15,848 bases of DNA from B1-G15 sp964346135. Lineage in GTDB: Archaea > Thermoproteota > Bathyarchaeia > Bathyarchaeales > Bathyarchaeaceae. The position numbers were made by a program, and so were the translations under genes. Position 1 is the stretch's first letter. Every line of letters begins with the position of its first letter. Location: NCBI GenBank assembly GCA_964346135.1, contig CAYFTS010000077.1, positions 1 to 15,848 of the forward strand. Reading direction: 5' to 3'. This document shows, one piece after another, positions 6,947 to 13,925 of the stretch. The notes under the pieces were generated by a model. It was not told the origin of the DNA. It searched no databases and saw nothing but the letters and a program-made list of their open reading frames with translations.

Positions 6947-7237
6947 ATGCGATACGAAAGAAGAAGAGGGTTCGGTCGAAGATTTCCTCCAAAACCAGTT
7001 GAGATAGGCAAGGAATACGACGTGAAAATCGAAGAGACCAGCCGCCGAGGCGAAGGCATAGCGCGAATCAAGGGCCTCGTAACCTTTGTTCCAAACGCTA
7101 AACCTGGTGAGAACGTGAAAATTCGGATAACAAGGATAAGTCGGCGATTCGCTGAAGCAGAAGTGGTTGGGAAGGCTGAAGCAGCAGAGGCTGAAGAGAC
7201 CGAAGAAACGGAAGAGGCAGAAACAGAGACTGAATGA
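6947..7237 (+). CDS. TRAM-domain protein (second), with acidic tail
   Basis: A 96-residue protein: a basic N-terminal arm (MRYERRRGFGRRF), a canonical TRAM domain at about 17-76 with GEGIARIKGLVTFVPNAKPGE as its core, then a tail of about 20 residues made almost wholly of Glu, Ala and Thr. The domain binds RNA non-specifically in known relatives. The acidic tail may limit non-specific binding or contact partners, by analogy with other nucleic-acid chaperones. A perfect GAGGTGA Shine-Dalgarno (6934-6940) precedes the ATG. The gap from the OB-fold gene is 55 bases on the same strand, consistent with one operon. Confidence 0.87.
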   Translation: MRYERRRGFGRRFPPKPVEIGKEYDVKIEETSRRGEGIARIKGLVTFVPNAKPGENVKIRITRISRRFAEAEVVGKAEAAEAEETEETEEAETETE

Positions 7238-7348
7238 CCCCCATCCCTTAAAACAGTCAACATCTTCTCCACATATTTTCAGTTAATCTATGTATTTGTG
7301 ACTCTAGGTTAATTGCTGTTTATCAAAAAATAGATTCAAGAAGCCAAC

Positions 7349-7382
7349 AAAAAAGTTGAGAATTGGGTGGCTTATTCACCCA
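7349..7382 (-). terminator. Hairpin terminator of the first saccharopine-dehydrogenase-like gene
   Basis: Read on the minus strand, TGGGTG and CACCCA form a six-base stem around a seven-base loop (7364-7382 on +). A run of six Ts (complement of 7349-7354) follows about nine bases later. It lies 27 bases past that gene's stop codon. Confidence 0.55.
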
Positions 7383-7409
7383 GCTTATTGAAAAGTTTCG
7401 GTTGTATCT

Positions 7410-8585
7410 TCATTGCGTAATTGTGTTGATCGTTTCTTGAACCTTTATGTCTCTCTTAGTCAACTCGACTAGGAATGGTTCAGGTTTGATGCAAATTTCC
7501 GGCGGTACTGCTCCTTTAGTTTCAATTTCTCCTTTCGCCAACATCTGAGCAGCAATTGACGCGGGAACTCCAACTGCAATTTGACCAGCAGCGCCTTTCC
7601 ACTTTTTGTTTGAGCAGAAAATTGAGTCCACCGTATAGGAGGTTTTCTTTCCTTTTTTCTTTCCTATCGCTATGATTCTCGTTATTTCCCAGTCGTCCGG
7701 TGTTATGTCTTCAGGCCAGCCCATCATGTTTTGTTCGTTCAAGAGTTTTAAGAAAAATTGGCGTGGCGATATTTCAGTGCCCTTCACTTTCAATGGTTTT
7801 TCACTGGCAAACCCCACATCCACTAACGTTTTGATGTCGAGGAAGCCGGGACCACCTTCCTTCCAATTCACGTTTTTTATTCCCTTGTTTTTGAAGGATG
7901 TTGGGAAGGTTGCGGGTTCTGAGTGAATTGTGCGGTATTGATCTTGTGTGCCGAAAGGTTCTGGAAACTGCATGGTTTCTTTGCCTGATAAGGGCGGAAC
8001 CTCCTTGTATTGTCCGTTTTCGTACACCATGGCGGGTATGATCATTTCGTCGAAAAGTGTGGAAATTGACCATGTTACTACGAATGGAGGACCTCCTTCC
8101 GTGTAGTCCATCCAGCTGTCTCTTATTAGAATTGTTTCAACTGAGTCAAGCCTGTCTACAGCATATTTTGCCATGACATTGGTTATTCCAGGGCATTCCC
8201 CAATGCCAAGTATGGCGGTTAATCCAGCTTTTTTGAATTTGTCACTGAGCTCCATTTGTTTCAAGGCTGTGTGAAATAGTCCACCTACATCGAGGTAATG
8301 TGTTCCTGCTTCAAGTGCAGCTTTCATTATGTTAATGTTGTAGTAGTATTGGACGCCGTTGACGGCAACGTCAGCGCCTTTCAGCGCTTTCACTATGGTG
8401 TCATGTTTTGTTGCATCGAATTGCACGATGGAAACTTTCTTGCTTTTGATTCGTTCAGCGAGTTTTTCTGCTTTCTTGAGGTTTCGACCAGCGATAACGA
8501 CTTCTGAGACACCAGGGCTTTCAGCTAGGTCTCTTACAGCGCATCTAGCAGTTAGTCCGGTGCCGCCTAAAACCACAATTTTCAT
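7410..8585 (-). CDS. Saccharopine/lysine dehydrogenase-like oxidoreductase (copy 1)
   Basis: A 391-residue NAD(P)-dependent enzyme. The N-terminal Rossmann domain carries VLGGTGLTAR (5-14) and, after the second strand, AGRN (32-35), whose Arg may favour NADP. A GECPGITN motif (129-136) resembles the PG-x-x-N segment of lysine-6-dehydrogenase and saccharopine reductase relatives. The C-terminal half is the mixed alpha/beta catalytic domain, ending in GVPASIAAQMLAKGE. The substrate is unknown; amine oxidation at carbon 6 of lysine or a related diamine is an inference. The start has CAGGAGA (complement of 8594-8600) just upstream and a TATA-like TTAAAAGAAT around 8618-8628. It diverges from the AOR gene across a 231-base intergenic region. 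Confidence 0.8.
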   Translation of the reverse strand: MKIVVLGGTGLTARCAVRDLAESPGVSEVVIAGRNLKKAEKLAERIKSKKVSIVQFDATKHDTIVKALKGADVAVNGVQYYYNINIMKAALEAGTHYLDVGGLFHTALKQMELSDKFKKAGLTAILGIGECPGITNVMAKYAVDRLDSVETILIRDSWMDYTEGGPPFVVTWSISTLFDEMIIPAMVYENGQYKEVPPLSGKETMQFPEPFGTQDQYRTIHSEPATFPTSFKNKGIKNVNWKEGGPGFLDIKTLVDVGFASEKPLKVKGTEISPRQFFLKLLNEQNMMGWPEDITPDDWEITRIIAIGKKKGKKTSYTVDSIFCSNKKWKGAAGQIAVGVPASIAAQMLAKGEIETKGAVPPEICIKPEPFLVELTKRDIKVQETINTITQ

Positions 8586-8721
8586 GTTTTTTCTCTCCTG
8601 TATTGAGATTGCAGAATATTCTTTTAAGCATCCATGTTGGTTTTAAGATTTTTGATTGCGCAGTTTTTTGTTTGTTGCGACTCTTTTCAACATCACTTAT
8701 CTGAGAAAGTTGGTGAATACG

Positions 8722-8731
8722 TTTATATAAA
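8722..8731 (+). promoter_or_regulatory. TATA box of the aldehyde ferredoxin oxidoreductase gene
   Basis: TTTATATAAA is close to the archaeal consensus. Initiation would fall near 8753, giving a leader of about 65 bases. A GAGGATGA Shine-Dalgarno at 8803-8810 precedes the ATG at 8817. Confidence 0.6.
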
Positions 8732-8816
8732 ACTCATCAATTACTTTTTCTCTTCAACAGAAACATTAAAAAATTGTTTCCGTTAACATCTGAGGCAACA
8801 AAGAGGATGACTATAA

Positions 8817-10658
8817 ATGTTTGGTTACGCTGGCAAAGTTCTTTACATTGACTTAACTCACAAAAAAACCAAAACCAGTTCCATACGACCTGAATTTTGT
8901 AAGAGATACATTGGAGGAAACGGTTTCGCCATACGTCTACTCTACGACAACACTAAACCTAAGATAGACCCTTTCAGCTCGGAAAACGCGTTGGTGTTCG
9001 CTGTCGGTCCATTTGCAGGAACCATAGTTCCCACAAGTGGCAAGTACATAATTCAAGCGAAATCTCCCCTCACAAATTTCATGGGAGAATCCGTGTCTTC
9101 TGGTGTTTGGGGGCAAGCGTTCAAACGAGCTGGCTATGACGTAATGGTAATAAAAGGAAAGGCAGAAAAGCCCACTTACCTGTTTGTAGATGACGACATC
9201 ATACGATTCAAAGACGCAAAAAACTTGTGGGGAAAAGATTCCCTAGAAACCATCGATTTGATAGTAGAAGAAATAGGCGACGAAAACGTTTGTCCAGCAA
9301 CAATAGGTCCAGCCGGCGAAAACCTCGTTAGAATTGCCAATGTTACAAACGATAGGTATAGGCAGGCTGGCAGAACCGGAATGGGCGCAGTGATGGGTTC
9401 AAAAAACCTGAAAGCAGTTGCGGTTAGAGGTACAAAAAAAGTTGAGGTAAGCAACCTTGAAAAACTCATGGAAGTCTGCCTCGGTCTCTATAAAGAGTGT
9501 CAAGAAGCGGGCACAAAGGGCTATAGAGTTTACGGTACGCCGCAAAGCGTCTTAATCCATAATCACCTAGCTGCTCTTCCAACCAGAAACTGGCAACAAT
9601 CTACATTTGAACTTGCAGAAAACATCAGCGGAGAGCACATAAGAGAACATTATCTGCTAAACACCCTCGCATGCGCAGGTTGCTCCATAGCATGTGATCA
9701 CTTGACCGCCATCGAAGATGGCCCCTACAAAGGAACAACCTCAAGTGTTGAGTTTGAAACAATCTACGCTTTAGGCTCCAATTGTGGCATAGGCGACTTC
9801 CCAGCTATATCAAAGGCTTCAGACCTCTGCGACCGACTTGGCCTAGATACAATTAGTGCTGGTGTAACAATCGGTTGGGCTATGGAATGTTTTGAAAAGG
9901 GCATACTAACCAAAAAAGACACTGACGGAATCAAGTTGACTTTTGGAAACCATGAGGCCGTAATTGAAGTCATTAAAAAGATGGCCTATCGTGAAGGCAT
10001 CGGCGACCTTTTGGCTGATGGAGTGAAAAAGGCATCGGAGAAAGTGGGTAAAGGGTCAGAACACTTTGCCATGCACAACAAGGGACTTGAATTCCCAGGC
10101 TACGACCTTCGAGGTTTGAAAGCCAGCGCGTTAGGATTCAACACTTCCACCAGAGGAGGATGCCACCTAAGATCAAGCATTTATGACTTTGACATAAAAG
10201 GTAAAGTTGACAGATTCAAAGCGGACAAAGCTCTCGGAAAGATTGTGATGGACAGAGAAGACCTGTGGGCAATAATGGACTCGTTAATTCTCTGCAAGTT
10301 CATACGAGGCGTGTTAAATACCACTGACAGGCTTGCAGAATTATACACGTTGGTCACAGGGAACAAAATTACTGGAGACCAACTGCAAAAAGCTGGTGAA
10401 CGCATATATAACTTGGAAAAAGCTTACAACGTTCGTGAAGGATGGATCAAAAAAGACGATTATCCTCCTCCCCGAGTGATGAAAGACCCCATACCTGACG
10501 GCGTTGCCAAGGGCTCTCTTGTATCGAAAAAAGAGTTCGACCTTATGCTCGGCGCTTACTTTGAGGCTAGAGGCTGGAGTAGCGATGGCATACCTACAAA
10601 ACAAAAACTGGCTGAGTTGGAACTGAGTAAAATAGCTAAAGATATAGGCGTTGCATAA
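8817..10658 (+). CDS. aor: Aldehyde:ferredoxin oxidoreductase (tungsten-pterin family)
   Basis: Oxidises aldehydes to carboxylic acids with reduction of ferredoxin, using a tungsten bis-pterin and a [4Fe-4S] cluster. Its 613 residues are close to the 605 of the Pyrococcus furiosus enzyme. The cluster ligands Cys286, Cys289, Cys293 and Cys493 match the family's C-x2-C-x3-C plus distal Cys. The first pterin motif D-x-x-G-L-D is intact at 339-344; the second is DSLILC (488-493), with Ile where Gly is usual. VEFET (311-315) and RGGCH (446-450) supply the acidic and His residues expected near the active site. The protein is soluble and cytosolic, and its substrate subgroup cannot be assigned. It is flanked on both sides by opposite-strand dehydrogenase paralogues and has its own promoter. 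Confidence 0.92.
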   Translation: MFGYAGKVLYIDLTHKKTKTSSIRPEFCKRYIGGNGFAIRLLYDNTKPKIDPFSSENALVFAVGPFAGTIVPTSGKYIIQAKSPLTNFMGESVSSGVWGQAFKRAGYDVMVIKGKAEKPTYLFVDDDIIRFKDAKNLWGKDSLETIDLIVEEIGDENVCPATIGPAGENLVRIANVTNDRYRQAGRTGMGAVMGSKNLKAVAVRGTKKVEVSNLEKLMEVCLGLYKECQEAGTKGYRVYGTPQSVLIHNHLAALPTRNWQQSTFELAENISGEHIREHYLLNTLACAGCSIACDHLTAIEDGPYKGTTSSVEFETIYALGSNCGIGDFPAISKASDLCDRLGLDTISAGVTIGWAMECFEKGILTKKDTDGIKLTFGNHEAVIEVIKKMAYREGIGDLLADGVKKASEKVGKGSEHFAMHNKGLEFPGYDLRGLKASALGFNTSTRGGCHLRSSIYDFDIKGKVDRFKADKALGKIVMDREDLWAIMDSLILCKFIRGVLNTTDRLAELYTLVTGNKITGDQLQKAGERIYNLEKAYNVREGWIKKDDYPPPRVMKDPIPDGVAKGSLVSKKEFDLMLGAYFEARGWSSDGIPTKQKLAELELSKIAKDIGVA

Positions 10659-10675
10659 GGGCTACAATAAACGTT

Positions 10676-10701
10676 ACGCTTCGGTTAGGTTAAGCGTTTT
10701 T
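10676..10701 (+). terminator. Hairpin terminator after the AOR gene
   Basis: ACGCTT (10676-10681), ten-base loop, AAGCGT (10692-10697), running into five Ts (10697-10701). The hairpin starts 17 bases after the AOR stop and extends into the last codons of the convergent dehydrogenase gene. Confidence 0.6.
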
Positions 10702-11860
10702 CCACAGTTATTTTTTCGTATATTGGAATAGTTCTTTGACGTATTCTAGATAGGAATAATTCAGAGTCTAACACTTCTGGCGGGTATACTCCTCTCTTTT
10801 TTATTCCACCGTCAGCCAGCATCTCTGCCCCTACAGCAGCGGGTATGCCTGTTAAATACGCTGTCGCAGTTACTCCAAATTTTTTGAAGGCTTCTTGATG
10901 GCTCATAAACGTATAGATAACGTGACGTATCTTCTCGTCGCTCTTCTCTCCCTTCACATCAGCCAATATACATGCGTAACCTTTCACTTTACCGCCTATC
11001 TCCACTGGAGTGGGAATAAGAGAAATGAAAACATCAAGAGGCGCAACCTTAACGCTCTTAACATTCACAGTCTCTTGCCCCATCAAGCCGAGGTCATATA
11101 ATGTCTTCAGAAGTGCCACAGATTCAGGTGAAAAAGCGAGCTTAAAGTCTGCATATTTCACGCCTTTTTTGATGAACCTTGGGAGAGTTTCTGGTTCTTC
11201 GTGATCTGTACAGTAAACATGTAATGGACCCACTGGCTCTGGAAAGTTATAAACTTCTTCGCCACTGAATTGAGGCAACTTCTTGAATTCGCCATTCTCA
11301 AAGATAAGTGGTTCGTTAAAGATTTCGCCTCCGAGGAAGACTTCTGGCGAAAACGTTGCCATGAACTTGTAATCTTTACTTTCACATGTTTCGCCGTCTC
11401 TTATGCGAATTTCATCCACACGATCCATTCTATCAGCAGCATATCGTGCAAAAATGTTTGCTAGTCCCGGGTCTTCACCAAGGTTTAGTAAGCCTGACAA
11501 ACCAGCGTTTTTGAATGCGTCATCAAACTTAAGCTTCTCATCTACAACCGTGTGCACGGCATTATCTATGTAATGCGCTCCTTTTTTGAGGGCTGCTTTC
11601 ATTACTGCCACGTTATATTTGGGTATCGCCGAGCTAATTACTATGTCAACTCCCTCCAGAGCCTTCATCAGTTCATCGGAGTTACTTGCATCCACTTTTT
11701 TGGGCGTCACCTTGTCGCTTTTCAGTTTTTGAGCTAGATGCTTAGCTTTATCTAAGTTTCTTCCTGCACAGATAACTTCAGATATGGGCGGCGATTTGGC
11801 AAGATCACTGCAAATTGCTGTACCAACTGCTCCGTAACCTCCTAACACCAGTACTTTCAT
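10685..11860 (-). CDS. Saccharopine/lysine dehydrogenase-like oxidoreductase (copy 2)
   Basis: A 391-residue paralogue of the gene on the far side of the AOR, identical in length but clearly diverged. It has VLGGYGAVG (5-13), AGRN (32-35) and GEDPGLAN (128-135) at the same positions as copy 1, and the shared C-terminal pattern GIPAAVGAEMLADGG followed by a YPPE segment. GxGxxG-type spacing is better kept here than in copy 1. Divergence in the substrate domain suggests a different substrate or a different step. The ATG at 11860 has GTGATGG just upstream and a TATA box at 11897-11907, so the message has a very short leader. It converges with the AOR gene with only 26 bases between stops. Confidence 0.8.
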   Translation of the reverse strand: MKVLVLGGYGAVGTAICSDLAKSPPISEVICAGRNLDKAKHLAQKLKSDKVTPKKVDASNSDELMKALEGVDIVISSAIPKYNVAVMKAALKKGAHYIDNAVHTVVDEKLKFDDAFKNAGLSGLLNLGEDPGLANIFARYAADRMDRVDEIRIRDGETCESKDYKFMATFSPEVFLGGEIFNEPLIFENGEFKKLPQFSGEEVYNFPEPVGPLHVYCTDHEEPETLPRFIKKGVKYADFKLAFSPESVALLKTLYDLGLMGQETVNVKSVKVAPLDVFISLIPTPVEIGGKVKGYACILADVKGEKSDEKIRHVIYTFMSHQEAFKKFGVTATAYLTGIPAAVGAEMLADGGIKKRGVYPPEVLDSELFLSRIRQRTIPIYEKITVEKRLT

Positions 11861-11896
11861 AAACCATCACGGATTAGCTTTTTTACAACGATTAAC

Positions 11897-11907
11897 GTTT
11901 TAAACTT
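11897..11907 (-). promoter_or_regulatory. TATA box of copy 2 dehydrogenase
   Basis: Read on the minus strand the sequence is AAGTTTAAAAC, a good archaeal TATA element. Its centre lies about 42 bases before the ATG, implying a leader of about 16 bases that just contains the Shine-Dalgarno GTGATGG. Confidence 0.5.
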
Positions 11908-12007
11908 TTGGGATTAATATTACCGACTAATTCCCTCCTTGGAAATGAACGGTATCGCTTCCGCTATTTGATGAAAACGAATTTTGGCGGGTTATTCTTT
12001 GAAACCG

Positions 12008-13300
12008 CTAAACTTGTTTGAAGCAGTCAACTATAGTGTCTATTACCTTGTCTATTTGCTCGTTAGATATGACTAATGGAGGCTGGATTCTAAGGGTACA
12101 TCGTTTAACTCCGCCACTGCCAATTATCACGCCTTTTTGCAAGCATAAATCTCTTATTTTCGTCGTTTCTTTAGCAGCCGGAGTCTTCTTTTTCCGATCT
12201 TTCACAAGCTCGATTCCGATCATTAGACCTTTTCCTCTGACATCCCCAATTATCTTGTAGTCTTCTTTGAGTTCGTTAAATCTCTTCATTATGTAAGCGC
12301 CTTTCTTTGCGGCTTTTTCAGAAAGCTTTTCCTTCAACAAATAGTCGATGTTTGCAAGTGCTGCCGCGGCAGAAACAGGGTTTCCACCAAAGGTTGAGAG
12401 ATGGTCCCCAGGTTCAAATGAATCACCAATGTCTAACCGCGTTGTGCATGCACTTATTGGAAAACCGTCTGCAATTCCTTTGGCCATAGTCATTATGTCT
12501 GGGTCTACACCATAGTGTTCAATCGCGAAGAACTTTCCTGTTCTGCCAAACCCGCTTTGCACTTCGTCTGCTACAAATAGAATGTTATGTTCATCCAGTA
12601 TTTCTTTTACAACCTTGAAGTATTCTGGGGGCGGTGGTATAATGCCTCCTTCGCCCATAACTGGTTCAGCTATAAACGCCGCGACTCCATTGCTGGTACA
12701 ATAGTCTATAACATCACGCACAGATCTTGCGCAAAGCAAACCGCAGGCAGGATATTCCTTTTCGAACGGGCAACGATAGCAGTATGGTGGGTATGCGTAG
12801 GATATTCCTGAAAGATACGGACCCATATCGTATTTTCTTCGTCCAGCCTGTCCTGTTATGCTTAAAGTGCCAATCGTTCTTCCATGAAATGAAGCCATTA
12901 AAGACATTACCTCTGGTTTCTTGGTAAACTTTCGCGCAAGCTTTATAGCACACTCGAGGGCTTCAGCTCCGCTGTTGCCGAAGAACGTTTTTTGCAGTGG
13001 TGCCGGTGTAATTTCCGCTAATTTCTCAGCTAGCTCTACGGCTTTAGGTACGTAATACACGTAGGTACATGCGTGCACAAGTTTTTTCGCTTGTTCAATA
13101 GCAGCGTTTACAATATCTGGTTGACAATGACCTGCATTTATCACAGCGATTCCTGCAAAGCAATCTATGTACTCTTTCCCTGTAACGTCTTTAACAGTGG
13201 ACCCTTTTGCTTCAGCGATTGCTACGGGCTGCATTTTTGTTAACATGCTTGTTATCAAATGTTTGTTGGCTTTGTCTACAATTTCTTTATATGATCCCAT
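12008..13300 (-). CDS. Class III PLP aminotransferase (4-aminobutyrate/omega-amino acid type)
   Basis: Transfers an omega-amino group to a keto acid, producing a semialdehyde. In numbering that begins at an upstream TTG, it shows GNSGAEA (110-116, phosphate site), HGRT (141-144), DEVQSGFGRTG (247-257) with the Asp that contacts the PLP ring nitrogen, and catalytic Lys276 in MAKGIADGFP. An insert with four cysteines (176, 179, 188, 192) follows YPPY; related archaeal and Bacillus enzymes carry the same Cys-rich segment. The length is normal for the family. I start it at the ATG at 13300, seven bases after GGTGG, rather than at the TTG at 13306, which sits too close to that site. GABA, beta-alanine and ornithine/lysine-type substrates are all possible; the nearby MMSDH favours beta-alanine-like substrates. 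Confidence 0.88.
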   Translation of the reverse strand: MGSYKEIVDKANKHLITSMLTKMQPVAIAEAKGSTVKDVTGKEYIDCFAGIAVINAGHCQPDIVNAAIEQAKKLVHACTYVYYVPKAVELAEKLAEITPAPLQKTFFGNSGAEALECAIKLARKFTKKPEVMSLMASFHGRTIGTLSITGQAGRRKYDMGPYLSGISYAYPPYCYRCPFEKEYPACGLLCARSVRDVIDYCTSNGVAAFIAEPVMGEGGIIPPPPEYFKVVKEILDEHNILFVADEVQSGFGRTGKFFAIEHYGVDPDIMTMAKGIADGFPISACTTRLDIGDSFEPGDHLSTFGGNPVSAAAALANIDYLLKEKLSEKAAKKGAYIMKRFNELKEDYKIIGDVRGKGLMIGIELVKDRKKKTPAAKETTKIRDLCLQKGVIIGSGGVKRCTLRIQPPLVISNEQIDKVIDTIVDCFKQV

Positions 13301-13400
13301 TTTCAACCACCTTGTCCTTAACTTGAGACCTCTATTTATCCAGCTATGTGTTTTTTAAAATTTTGGTACTCCTGCATGGTTTATACATTATCGACTCAAG

Positions 13401-13424
13401 AGAAAAAACGGATTAAAAAACAAA
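13401..13424 (-). terminator. T-rich stretch after the ferritin-like gene
   Basis: On the minus strand the complement of this A-rich segment gives three T-runs of four to six bases, about 45-70 bases past the ferritin-like gene's stop. It probably ends the MMSDH/ferritin-like transcript. No hairpin is obvious. Confidence 0.4.
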
Positions 13425-13468
13425 AGAGGATATGAGAGAGTTTTGGCACTTCACTAGTGGTTTCACGG

Positions 13469-13924
13469 CTACACCGCTGCCTTATCGATAAGCGATTTCA
13501 GTGTTTGCTTACGTTCGGCTTTTTTTGTGACTAGTCTTTCGAATGCTTGGGGAACATCAGCGAGTAAACCTTTTGAACACTTGGCTGCGTCAACGCAAAA
13601 CCTGTAGATACTCTCCTCTATCTTCATGGCAACTTTCAGGGCGTCAGAGTAGCTTGCATCTTCAGGCAATTCCGTGCTAAACGTGTAATCGCTTTCGTTT
13701 AACTTGGTGAAAGCGAAGCATGCTTCCATGGCGTCGGTGATTACTTGACGGTAAGCCGTTAGCACCATTGATCCATGCTTTTTGCTTTCTTTGGCGAAAG
13801 CTAAGAATGTCTCTTTGCCTTCTACGTATTTTTCGTTACGCGCTAGTGTTTCATAGAATTTAGCGGCTTGCTCTTCAAGTCTGTTGTAAAAGCTTATGGC
13901 CGCGCTAGCCGTGATCAGTGCCAA
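13469..13924 (-). CDS. Ferritin-like four-helix protein, degenerate iron site
   Basis: A 151-residue all-helical protein with the ferritin/rubrerythrin layout: helix A with FYNRLEEQAAKFYETLA (12-28), helix B with FLAFAKESKKHG (40-51), helix C with AMKIEESIYRFC (99-110), helix D around 125-148. Rubrerythrins carry two ExxH motifs. Here helix B has Glu46 and His50 with one extra spacing residue, and helix D has ERKQ (137-140) with Gln in place of His, so a normal di-iron site is doubtful. There is no rubredoxin domain. It starts with TTG at 13924, five bases after a GGTGG that is part of the last two Trp codons of the upstream dehydrogenase. The gap to that gene is one base, so the two are translated together. 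Confidence 0.7.
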   Translation of the reverse strand: MALITASAAISFYNRLEEQAAKFYETLARNEKYVEGKETFLAFAKESKKHGSMVLTAYRQVITDAMEACFAFTKLNESDYTFSTELPEDASYSDALKVAMKIEESIYRFCVDAAKCSKGLLADVPQAFERLVTKKAERKQTLKSLIDKAAV

Positions 13925-13925
13925 T

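Noticed and set aside
6877..7272. 131-codon open frame on the minus strand, rich in Ser and Val
   Set aside because: It is the antisense shadow of the second TRAM gene; the Ser-rich run is the complement of Glu/Ala codons in the acidic tail. No ribosome site or family similarity.
7801..8073. 90-codon minus-strand frame overlapping copy 1 dehydrogenase
   Set aside because: It lies in another frame of the same strand inside a well-supported gene, with no motif and no ribosome site.
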